Part shown: positions 1-9,801 of the stretch, one piece after another | How the letters are laid out: each line of letters opens with the position of its first letter | How positions within the stretch are numbered: position 1 is the first letter of the stretch | Source of the DNA: Vanessa cardui | Taxonomy: Eukaryota; Arthropoda; Insecta; Lepidoptera; Nymphalidae | Assembly (NCBI RefSeq): GCF_905220365.1 | Contig: NC_061124.1 | Span: 15,006,501-15,070,500 of the forward strand | Direction of reading: 5' to 3' | Length of the DNA: 64,000 bases | The notes under the pieces: model-generated | Databases searched by the model: none | Told to the model about the DNA's origin: nothing | The model's input: only the letters and a program-made list of their open reading frames with translations | Translations under genes and position numbers: made by a program

Positions 1-1
1 T

Positions 2-745
2 ATCAGCATCAATCTTTGGTGGATCCCTAAAATCTTTTACTTGTTTAAAAGTAAATTCTAAAATTTTACATTTATCCCGAAGTTGCTGCAAGTTATCAAT
101 ATTCTCCAGCGCTAGCGCTTGCGTAAAACACGGACGTAGGTTTTTACGTATAATCTTTAATTTATCCCTTTCTGGTAGTGAATATGAAAGTCTCGAAAAA
201 TAATTAATCATGACCGCAATAAAAATTAAACAAGATTCTGACTGACCCTGCGTTCGACGACGAATCTCAGATAACAGCTGCTCATCATATTCCAAAGGTG
301 AAAAATCTTCAATCAGCTTCTTCTTTAAACTCTGCCAGTCTGCGACTTCCGAACGAACACTGCGGTACCATGTTAAAACTTCATCCGAAAAAAGTTCAAC
401 AGCTGACTGAAATAAAATGTCATCAGAAATACCTCGAGCTAGACAAAGTTCTTCAAGCCTAAGAATAAAGAAACGGACACATGATTTGCCATTAAATTTT
501 AAATTTAAACGAGCAATAGACTTATCAGACGAACAAGAAATTTTAGAAATAGGTAAAGGATTAACCAAAGCAGGTGAATGATCAGTAGATTGATCGTTTA
601 AATTTAACCGTACTTTTAACAAATTTACAATAAGTAAATATTTAATTAAGATTAGTGAATTTAAATGGATGTAAACATCCAGGTGCCCGATTTTGTTACT
701 CTTTAAATTTAAGATTTTACAATTGTTAAAATTATTTTTTTATAT
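2..745 (-). mobile_element. Gag-like open frame of an LTR retrotransposon, partial (runs off left edge)
   Basis: The minus-strand frame is open from about 745 to base 2 with no stop and no convincing ATG. About 560 to 2 translates to a Retrotrans_gag-like segment: NLKFNGKSCVRFFILRLEEL, then an acidic/aromatic helix with LTWYRSV, then ADWQSLKKKLIEDFSP (the W-x-x-L-x-x-x-F pattern), then RRRTQGQSES and KIIRKNLRP. This is a structural nucleocapsid-region domain of Ty3/gypsy-type elements; zinc knuckle, protease and RT would lie outside the window. The N-terminal part runs through direct repeat A, so it may be a chimera rather than an original start. Confidence 0.65.
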
Positions 746-951
746 TCTATTCTTGTGAATAAATTAATTTATAACATAGATTTGCCTTTTTTGTAAATCT
801 ACTTGTAATGTTGAAGGGTTATTTAACTGACTTCCGGAGCACTTTCTTTCGAGGATTTGTTTAATTTAAAAACCTTGTCCAGCTCTACCGAATTTTTAGT
901 TTGCCTCGAAGAAACTTAATATTTTTTTTTAATTTAAATTTATTTTTAGCC
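622..951. repeat. Direct repeat A (~330 bp) beside the Gag-like frame
   Basis: Closely similar to 1285-1607 in the same orientation. Both carry atttacaataagtaaat, aacatccaggygcccgattt, taatttataacatagattt and a ctttcgaggatttg block, then an AT-rich end tttatttttagcc. Copies are offset by ~660 bp. They could be LTRs or duplicated 5' leader of a retroelement; no primer-binding site is obvious next to them. Confidence 0.7.
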
Positions 952-1284
952 TAATATAAATATAGTTAATTATTGTATTTCTTTGGATATTTTGAAGATT
1001 AAATTTTAGAAACCGTAAAGGAAGTGGAAACTTTATAACATTTATTTAACTTCTGGATTTCGGTATGTAATTTTTACATATTTATTTTTACCGCAACATT
1101 GGAACTTCGTGGGATTTAGTATACATTTTTATAACTTTATGAAAATTTGGCATTCAAACACTTTTTTTTTAAAGGATATTTATATATTATTGTAACGTTA
1201 TTTAAACTTCATTTTTGACTTGTTTGTAACTTTTTATTACATAACTTAGTCTAACTTTAAAATATTTTTTGCTAACTTTAAAAC

Positions 1285-1607
1285 ATTTACAATAAGTAAA
1301 TATTTAATTAAGATTAGTGAATTTAAATGGATGTAAACATCCAGGCGCCCGATTTTGTTACTGTTGTTACTTTAAGACTTTTTAATTGTTAAAATTATTT
1401 TGACATTTTTTTTGAATAAATTAATTTATAACATAGATTTGCCTTTTCTGTAAATCTACTTGTAATGTTGAAGGGTTATTTAACTGACTTCCGGTGCACT
1501 TTCTTTCGAGGATTTGTTTAATTTAAAAACCTTGTCCAGCTCTACCGCATTTTTAGTTTACCTCGAAGAAAATTAATATTTTTTTAAATTTAAATTTATT
1601 TTTAGCC
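1285..1607. repeat. Direct repeat B, partner of 622-951
   Basis: Second copy of the ~330-bp repeat; 952-1284 between them is unique and AT-rich. Just beyond copy B (1625-1635) the minus strand has a purine tract GAAGGGGGG flanked by two AATTGTAAT blocks, the kind of context seen at a polypurine tract. The assignment is tentative. Confidence 0.65.
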
Positions 1608-1659
1608 AATTATATATTACAATTGGCCCCCCTTCAAAATTTTTCATTACAATTGCCAC

Positions 1660-2047
1660 TGTCACCTTTCTGGTGGTGTGGGTGTAAAGAAACAATATTA
1701 GGTTATAAAATTTTTAATGCACAGTAACATAGTATTATAAACAACCAATTACTTAATTTACTAGTTACTTATGTTACTTCTTATAATGACTATTATATAA
1801 AATTATGCCAGCTAGACTCAGCGTGGGTCACTTGGGATAAAAGGCAAGCTTGAAAATTCAATGTAATTCAATGCAATTCAATATAAGGTTGAAAATTAGG
1901 CGCCACTGACGATTAAATTAGTTGATGTGGTTTGAAAGAATACACCGTTCGCCAGACCGGTGTAAACAAAATTTATGATATAATTAAAAGGGGTACATCA
2001 CCAAAGTTTCCAGCTACACGTGGATACCGACAACGGCTTTGGGAACA
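1660..2047 (-). repeat. 3' LTR of the deleted element
   Basis: 388 bp partner of 2847-3235, same orientation, ending GTGACA on the minus strand. After it the bases GTGGC repeat the start seen after the 5' LTR, then the sequence diverges. Confidence 0.8.
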
Positions 2048-2188
2048 GGTAACCGGAATTGAATTCACTAAGTCCCGAATCTGAATCCTCAACTCTTCCA
2101 CTGAACCTTTAGGTTTAGCATCCCTTATCTCAACTTCATAAATAAGTTCATCCTTCCTAAGTAAGTGATAAGCTATAGGCCTTTCCAT
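2048..2188 (-). pseudogene. Truncated gag start of the LTR element
   Basis: ATG at 2188 opens a Gag N-terminal segment rich in charged residues; the frame then runs into LTR sequence and stops at 1973. Only the N-terminal ~47 residues are element-derived; it cannot make a working capsid protein. It may be from the same Gag family as the fragment at the window's left edge. Confidence 0.6.
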
Positions 2189-2827
2189 GATGTAAAAAAA
2201 ATATTTCCCAAAAAAAAAAGCTATGAATGTGACAACTGGTTTTATATACACATAAAACAAAATTAAAAAAACTATTTGAAAAAAAAGTTCAGTAAAAAAA
2301 AATTGTATTGAACCAGTATAAATATTTGCAGAACCCTAAAAGTTGTAATACTAAAGAACCACACAAACAATATGAATAAGGTTCAAAAACAAATAAATTT
2401 GAATCAAAGTTCAGATAAAACTAAATGTGCAAAAGTCCAAAGTGCAAGTAAAATTAATTGTCATATTAAATGCTGATAATAAAAAGTTAAGTCGAGCTGG
2501 CTTCACAATATAATAATATGTAAGTCACTTAATACTAAACCTGTTTAAAATATAATTGCATCAATAATTTAAAATAATCCTCTTAAAGTAATAATTATTA
2601 TATAATTAAAGTAATATCACAGTATGATAATTTACTTAAAATTTACTACCAATGCAATATGAAATGTTGTAAAGTTAATTTGAAACACATAATAAAGGAC
2701 ATAATTATTAAAGTAGTACTTGTAAAATCTTTATAATAGTTTTTATACAATAACAATATTAAACATTGATTTTCAAACGCCTTATTTCAATATAGCAAAT
2801 ACAGACATACTGACTATCCCAAGTCAC

Positions 2828-2845
2828 GCCCCACGTTGGGCGCCA
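2828..2845 (-). other. tRNA primer-binding site of the LTR element
   Basis: The minus strand reads TGGCGCCCAACGTGGGGC one base after the LTR end: the TGG start and 18-nt length of a tRNA 3'-end complement. The tRNA species was not determined. Confidence 0.75.
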
Positions 2846-2846
2846 C

Positions 2847-3235
2847 TGTTACCTTTCCGTGGTGGTGGGTATAAAGAAACAATATTATGTTATAAAATTT
2901 TTAATGCCCAGTAACATAGTATTATAAACAAGCAATTACTTAATTTACTAGTTACTTATGTTACTTCTTATAATAACTATTATATAAAATTATGCCAGCT
3001 AGACTCAGCGTGGGTCACTTGGGATAAAAGGCAAGCTTGAAAATTCAATGTAATTCAATGCAATTTATTATAAGGTTGAAAATTAGGCGCCACTGACGAT
3101 TAAATTAGTTGATGTGGTTTGAAAGAATACACCGTTCGCCAGACCGGTGTAAACGAAATTTATAATATAATTGAAAGGGGGTACATCACCAAATTTTCCA
3201 GCTACACGTGGATACCGACAAAGGCTTAGGGAACA
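2847..3235 (-). repeat. 5' LTR of the deleted element
   Basis: 389 bp, minus strand begins TGTTCCC and ends GTAACA, abutting the primer-binding site. Matches 1660-2047 nearly throughout (shared ttaatgcccagtaacatagt-like and ggcgccactgacgatt blocks). Confidence 0.82.
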
Positions 3236-4767
3236 GGCCTGCCGTCCTTGGAGTTGCACCAGCCGCTATCTGGGCACACTCAACCAGGAACCTGTTCACT
3301 CTTAATATTTCCATTCAAGAAGTCCACGTGGTGGGTAAATCCGATTAAAAAAAAAAACCTCCTGTAATACGAAATATACAGGTTCAATAAGATAAGCTAA
3401 TAAGAAAATTATAAATACCTTTAACGAGAGATGTAAGCACGAATTTACCTTCTGGAGGTTTAAAGTCCTGCTTACACAAATTGACGATCTCAACTCCGGA
3501 GAACCATTTCAAAGGGTCACTGGAAACCACAATTTACACATGACTACGACTTTTCGAATTGTAAACCAATGCATTTAATCAAAAACAAGAATTAAAGACT
3601 TACAATTTCTTACGAGTCGGTAAACATGATATAAAGTTCTGTCAAACTTCAAAACTTCATTGTTAATATCAATTCTGAAAAGATAACTGCTATTAAAGCA
3701 CTGAATACTAAACAACCACAAATTAAGAAACTCAATTATTAAGACAACTCACCGATATATTCAGTATATCGAATTAGAAGTTTGGATTCGGTGTGAAGCC
3801 GATAGTTCCAAAATTCAAAAAGAACGAAATCGAAAGTTCACGAACCTTTGAAAGGTTAACGAGTGTGACCAGTATCACTACCAAAATACCCTTAATGAAA
3901 AAGGAATTAAATCCATAATTAAATCAAGGAAATAATTATGGAATAATTATTAAAATTAAGAAAAGCCAAATATGAGGCAAAGTAAATTTATCATAACTAG
4001 ACTCCGACACCTACATCGAAGAACTAACCATTAAACTGGAAGACAGCTATTAAATTAATCTGAAACGATGGAAAATGACCTCTAATAAAATTCAGCAAAC
4101 GAATTAGATGATTAAAATCTTATTTTAATAATTGTTTTAATGTGCCTTTAAAATAAATGTAATTTATTTTATTAATTAAAATTTTAGAAAATGCCAAGTC
4201 GAAGCGTTATACTAGCAACACCGACATAAATTAAGTGGGAAATGGGTCAATGGCACGGAATTTAGCGAATTGACACTTTTTTGGCGTTTTATATAATTAT
4301 AAAAAAAAGTTAAAATTATGAAAATAATTTTTAATGTAACAATGGATAGAATGGATCATCATGAATCAACATAGAATGGATCACTATATAATTATTAATG
4401 TTTTTTACTTTTTATGAATATTCGAGGTTCACCTAATTTTTCAGCCATAGTATGCATGCAATATGAAAAAGGTCCAAATATCTGATTTGCTCGTAATAGT
4501 TTTTTCTAGTAATAATAGAGCGGTATCTCTCCATTTCGTATTCGACGTTTGACAAATATACACTACTCCTAAGACCAGTTTCCAATTACTGTTCTTAACA
4601 TAGTTATGTATAGATTAGCACTTATAATTAAACACTGTTTATAAATTGATAACTTGTCATCCAAAAATATATTTTGAATGATAATATTACTAACGTAAAT
4701 TTTCAAATCTAATAAACTGTAGCTGAATGTTAGTGATAACGTCGCCTTTGGCTGCAGAACTTTTCTT
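3236..4767. other. Intergenic, unassigned
   Basis: AT-rich. About 3240-3300 is GC-richer and may be further retroelement flank; 3301-4200 has no recognisable repeat or coding signal. No gene supported. Confidence 0.5.
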
Positions 4768-4925
4768 TTTTATGACATAGGTGGCCAACCTGATGGAAAA
4801 TAACTACCACCGCACATGAACATCTGCAATACCGGCCTTGCTGGCCTTTAAGAAAGGAGTACACTCTTTTCTTGAAGGTTCCCATGTCGTATCGGTTCAA
4901 AAAAACCGCCGGCGAAACTTTACTA
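4768..4925 (+). repeat. Rep-E dispersed repeat copy
   Basis: Shares the blocks cctttaagaaaggagta, ctcttttcttgaaggttccc and aaaccgccggcg with copies at 45370 and 46095, same strand. The block resembles the 3' portion of a lepidopteran retroelement; family name not certain. Confidence 0.75.
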
Positions 4926-6555
4926 CAAAATACTTTAAATAAATTACAAACCAATAATAAACAGTTTCAAATGCGATCTATAAAATTTCCCGTTATTTTT
5001 AATGTTTCTTAGCTGCGTTTCATTTTCAAAGTTAAAAATACAATTAGAAAAGCATATGAAACGTTGAATAGCTACCAATTGATGCTTTAACCTCTATAAC
5101 ATTTTGTAGCTGTTGAGACGGGAAAAACAGCCTTATAATTGTCGACATAAATACGATTTTTCTATGATAATATTATATGTGACTGCAAATGAGTGTATCT
5201 CGTGCAATTTTAATTCTGTTTATTTTATAAGCGTCATCACTGTTAATTATAATTGAACAGAAAAAAATGTATGAGTGGATTCTCTTTTCGCTAAAGTTTG
5301 CCTAGTTTTAAAAAAGTTGGTTTTAAATATTCATTACACTGTGCGTTCAGCAATATATTTTTATAGAATAAGTTCTTTATCAAAGCGCTTTTTCAACATT
5401 TAATAATTCGAAATATATTTTTCTTTACTACAAACAGAAATAAAGAGAGAACGAAAACTTCAATAAAACGTTGTGTGGCAAAAGAAGCCAGTCCATTACA
5501 TCTGAGTCTAAACACATCGCTTTCAGCCTTGTATATGACATTTGCAAACCAACAAACAATTCACAAAGCATACAATAGTAGATTATAAAACGACTATTTT
5601 AAAATTAAATAACACGTGATATTGACAAACAAAAGTAGTAAAAGAAAACAATTTAAAATATCTTATTCAACTAAACAAAGAGATGCATTTGTATATGTGA
5701 AAGTAATTTTAGATTTTCCTGAGGACGCCTTTGGGATGAATTGTGAAATGCAAATTCAGCGAATTAAAATCAGTAATACTTTACACACATTAACATAACG
5801 ACCTTTTTGGAAACGGGTGTAAACTCATATTTATTACATGCGAGGGGAAGGGCTGAGGGTCAAATAGAAGTCCGCTACTCTTATTGGCCAGTTGATATGA
5901 GACAAATACAAATAAATGATTAATGTATTTAGTAAAAAAAGTTGTGCATGGTATTTTTGAGAAGGCTTTCAATTGGACATATACGATTTTTGGTGGATTA
6001 TGGAAGGTTTTGATTATCATGGACTAAGCCTTTAATGATAAATGGAAACTAAAAATATTATGTCAATTTTACTTTTTTAAATAAAAAATGAACAAATTTT
6101 TTAAATGAAAAAACATTAGACAGGTATACATGACGGTATCATTAAAACAGTTAGTTGAAGTTGTTTGTTCGAAAACGTGCAAAAACACATTATTTGTTGA
6201 AGTCGCTGTATAATAAAAACAGCACATTGCAAAACACATATATTAAACTTACTCGTAAGACAAGAACTTAAATCAATGGAACCAGAATAATAATGACATA
6301 GTAATTAATAAACAGGAAATATTATTTACTGCAAAACTACCTATACCATTGATATTGTACATGTTTGATTAATAGACTTCGACACATTTTGACAGATCGC
6401 TATGACGGTATATATTGAAGCTCAGATAATATTCAATCTATCTACTTCCAAATTTGCTTTTCACTTACACTGATGCTTGCTGTGATTAATAGGAAACTAG
6501 ATATTGCCACGACATACCTTGTATTAGAAAGATAGTAAGTAGAGTGCTTATATCA
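4926..6555. other. Intergenic, nothing recognised
   Basis: AT-rich with no repeat shared with the rest of the window and no open frame with coding character; short frames here (5616-5798, 5790-6020) lack any motif. Confidence 0.5.
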
Positions 6556-6708
6556 CAAAATCAAAATAAACTTTATTCAAGTGCTCTTTTACAAACACTT
6601 TTGAATCGTTAACAAATAAGTGAAGCTACCACCGGTTCGGAAAGTAAATTCTACCGAGAAGAACCGGCAAGAAACTCAGTAGTTACTTTTTTTTCAACAA
6701 TTAAAAAA
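6556..6708 (-). mobile_element. LINE-J 3' end fragment
   Basis: Minus-strand copy of the LINE 3' UTR seen at 52262-52420 and 39770-39910: caaaatcaaaataaactt, gtgaagctaccaccggttcg, aagaaccggcaagaaactca. Strongly 5'-truncated, as is usual for target-primed LINE insertions. A (TTG)n stretch follows at 6711-6727. Confidence 0.8.
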
Positions 6709-6971
6709 ATGTTGTTGTTGTTGTTGTATATCAATTTGAAAACTAAATGTTCTAAAATCGTCGAATTTTGTCTTGAGACTGGTTTTTGATGTGACAGTAA
6801 AATCCAACATGCGGAACTTATTAATCATAACACTAGCTTGTATGACCAAACCTATACATTACCAATGCAGAACCAACCTCGGAAACCATACTGTTATGGC
6901 ACCTGTGCCAACGCTATATTCAATACAAATCACTAACGCTTGCATATGGGATGTGTGGGTCCAACCACAGC

Positions 6972-7332
6972 GCTAATTGTTTAATTAGCGACCCGCCCCA
7001 ACTTCGCACGGGTGCATACTGATACTACATAAAATATAAAATTTCTTTAAATATTTAAGGTGTACCATGTGTAACTATAGTCCATTATTTTGATATATAT
7101 TGTAGGATTCAGCATTCGCAATGAAAGCGCAAAAAATATGTTTATTTACGACATCACATTAGAAACCTCTAAAATTATCAGAGTATCCTTTCTATATATA
7201 CATATAAATCATCTTCTTGAATCAATCCATATTAACAAAACTGCATTAAAATCGGTTGTATAATTTTAAATATCTAAGCACAGATAGGGACAGATAGCGA
7301 TAGGCGAATTTTTTTATACTATGTAATTATGA
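6972..7332 (+). repeat. Rep-D dispersed repeat, near full length
   Basis: Starts tagcgacccgccccaacttc and continues through gcacgggtgcatactgatac, acgacatcacattagaaacc, then aagcacagatagggacagat and tatactatgtaat at the other end. The same ends and order recur at 8832, 17157, 18738 (minus), 36312 and 45256. Confidence 0.8.
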
Positions 7333-7860
7333 CTAAATTAAGATAATTTATATAACATTTCTTATGCCCAAGTATACACTTTTGCCGCTCTTAATACAGT
7401 TGAGGAGACCAAACCACAAGGAAGGGTCAAACAATTTAAACTAAACGACAAAATCAGTGAAGCGGCTCAAGATTTCTAATCTCTATGCGGGTGACTTGAG
7501 TTACGACCGCATCTCTTTATAAAACATACGAGACTTAAACAGTTTATCTTAAATGTTCATTACATACGTTTTACTGTAAATAACAATAATAATAATTAAT
7601 CAGATAGAAAGATATACTCTATTTCAATTTAATAAACAACATTTGACAGCAAAATGATGTTATGTGATTGGTCGAGAGTCTTTTTTAATCTGTCACTAAC
7701 TATGGATTTGCAGAAAAATTGCGTTTTGAACGTCAAGGAAACTGTCATTGGAAGTAAAATTGAAGTGGATAAGTAACTAATTATTATTATATACTAGTTA
7801 TACTCATTATATAAATTATAACACTCAACTAAGCGTGATAGTAAAGTAAAAGTAAAGTAA
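7333..7860. other. Intergenic, unassigned
   Basis: AT-rich spacer, no shared repeat or coding signal seen. Confidence 0.45.
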
Positions 7861-8153
7861 CAGTCTGTAAATTTCCCACTGCTGGGATAAGGCCTTCTCT
7901 TCCATTAAGGAGAGGGTTTGGTAACGTATTCCACCACGCTGTTCCAATGCGGGTTGGTGGAATGCACATGTAGCAGAATTTCGATTAAATTAGACGTATG
8001 CAGGTTTCCTCACGATTTTTTCCTTCACCGCCGAGCACGAGATGAATTATCAGCACAAATTAAGCACATATATATAGTGGTGCTTGCCTGGATTTGAACC
8101 CGCAAATATCGGTTAAGATGCATGCGTTCTAACCACTGGGCCATCTCAGCTCA
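7861..8153 (-). mobile_element. SINE-A (tRNA-derived SINE)
   Basis: Minus-strand full-length copy. The head on the minus strand has agctgagatggcccagtggt (A-box region), a B-box-like gggttcaaatcc, then a tRNA-unrelated body (gtgctcggcggtgaaggaaa, attccaccaacccgcattgg) and a tail cagcagtgggaaatttacag. Internal Pol III promoter boxes are expected for this class. Confidence 0.85.
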
Positions 8154-8383
8154 AGTGTGATAGTATTGTATTATAAATACAGATATATTAATCATAAACT
8201 TAGTAGTGCACAATATTTCTAAGTTTATTAGCAAATCGCATGAAATACTTAAATCGGGTATGTAAAAGGTTTTGAGAAATTACCAAAAATTAACACGAAA
8301 CGCTCCGTTATCCTGAAAATCTTATAAGTGCCCCCAATGCTGATAATGCTATCACATATATGTATATATATATCTATAGAATG

Positions 8384-8720
8384 CCTTTTCAACCGACTTC
8401 AAAAAGGAGGAGATCATCAATTCGTCTGTATTTTTTTATGTTTGTTACCTAATAATTATTTACTGGATGGACCGATTTTGATATATTTTTTTTTGTTTGA
8501 AAGCTACTGCCTCCCGTGTGGCCCATTTTAATATGTCACATACATATACGCGATAAATAGGTGAATAAATCAAAATTGCGCCAACCAATTTTGATGATTC
8601 TTTTTTTATTAGAAAGGATATACTTCAAAGGTAGTTTGGTGAAAGTTTGGTAAGGTCCTGAGTATAAGATCCATGACAAAGTAACGTAACGGAAAGGAAC
8701 GGAACAATTCTGAGGAGCAT
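8384..8720 (+). repeat. Rep-H dispersed repeat
   Basis: Begins tcaaccgacttcaaaaagga, ggagatcatcaattcgtctg and includes gaaagtttggtaaggtcctg near its end. A short inverse copy of its start lies at 48788-48860. Recognised from memory as a common lepidopteran repeat start; class not resolved. Confidence 0.6.
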
Positions 8721-8831
8721 GGTAGCGATACTCGGCCGGATCTTTTATTTATAGGTTATTTGGATATTTGATTCACCTTCCGTAACGTAGTTATGTTCAT
8801 GTAATTGTCATAGTCGAATATTATAACCAAC

Positions 8832-8962
8832 TAGCGACCCACTTCGGCTTCACACGAGTGTAATACTGATACTTAATTTACTACAGAATTTGTTTCTTTA
8901 CGACATCACGTTGCAAACTTTTAAAATTATCAGTGTCTCTCCGGCTGGACACCGGTTGGCAC
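8832..8962 (+). repeat. Rep-D copy, 3'-truncated
   Basis: tagcgacccacttcggcttc, acgagtgtaatactgatact, then acgacatcacgttgcaaac; same order as the copy at 6972. Confidence 0.7.
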
Positions 8963-9344
8963 CGACTCCAAATATAACAAAAATTATAACTACGTTATAT
9001 AATATTTAATCGACTTTTCAGTAGTCTAGTATTTTTAATTTCATTTTACTTAGGAGGACTCTAAAAAATATGTTGTAATATTGAATATGCAATATTTTTA
9101 TTACTTATTCACTAATATTATATTCATTTGTTTTAAAATAGTGTTTTGTTTGAAGTCGATTTTTCTTTTTGTTAAAATTTTTATTTATTATTGACCTTGT
9201 TCTTCCGGCATATTACTATTGATTGGAGAACTACATAATTATTGTTTATTGAAATATTTATTTCAATTAATTATTTGTTAATTGGACGTCAAAGAAGTTT
9301 AACATCTCACGAGCATACTTAAGTACACACAACTTTATTGAATG

Positions 9345-9580
9345 TGGATTATAGTCCCCGCGACTTCGTGTGCGTTGGAATTAAACTGAAATTTTATATG
9401 TATGTTATAAACAATTTTTAAATAAAAGCCTAAGTTACTCGTTGTTACATCTACCAAAGTGAAAGTCCCACCAAACTCGGTCCAGCCATTCCAGAGATTC
9501 GCAAAAATTGTATTTTGGAATATCTACCGTGTATACATATGCATAATATAATAAACGGTTATTTTATTAATTCTCATAAG
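9345..9580 (+). repeat. Rep-G, RTE-like LINE 3' end fragment
   Basis: Contains the blocks cggtccagccattccagaga, ttgtattttggaatatctac and tgtatacatatgcataa plus ggttatttt, which recur at 44205-44425 and partly at 54240-54420. The block order matches what I recall of RTE-type LINE 3' ends in Lepidoptera. Confidence 0.55.
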
Positions 9581-9691
9581 TGGAAGTCACGTCAATTTTA
9601 TTACATATGTATATGTTTAATATGTGTTATAATGTTTAATTAATATTTGAAAAAAATAACGTATAAAGCGTTACAAATTTTCAATAGCATG

Positions 9692-9761
9692 AATTAATTC
9701 AGCCGGGTATTAATTACCCGTGAAACAAATAGCCGGCATTATTCGAATATCAATGCCGGCT
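9692..9761. other. Cluster of three palindromes
   Basis: GAATTAATTC (9691-9700), CGGGTA-TTAAT-TACCCG (9704-9720) and AGCCGGCATT (9731-9740) with AATGCCGGCT (9752-9761) follow each other within 70 bases. GC content is well above the surroundings. No other copy in this window. Function unknown; could be a conserved regulatory site or a transposon terminus. Confidence 0.7.
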
Positions 9762-9801
9762 GTCGCAATCCAACTTCTGTTGACGGCACTCATTAGTTCA
9801 T

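Larger units (their letters stand above)
1660..3235 (-). mobile_element. Internally deleted LTR retrotransposon (two LTRs, PBS, gag start only)
   Basis: Reading the minus strand: LTR 3235-2847 (389 bp, TGTTCCC...GTAACA), one base, primer-binding site 2845-2828, leader, gag ATG at 2188, about 47 gag codons, then directly a second LTR 2047-1660 (388 bp, TGTTCCC...GTGACA). The LTRs are very similar over their length. The gag start reads MERPIAYHLLRKDELIYEVE, which resembles the N-terminus of lepidopteran retroelement Gag. The rest of gag, pol and the polypurine tract are missing and the junction sits exactly at the LTR edge. No clear target-site duplication is visible. It is non-autonomous. Confidence 0.8.
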
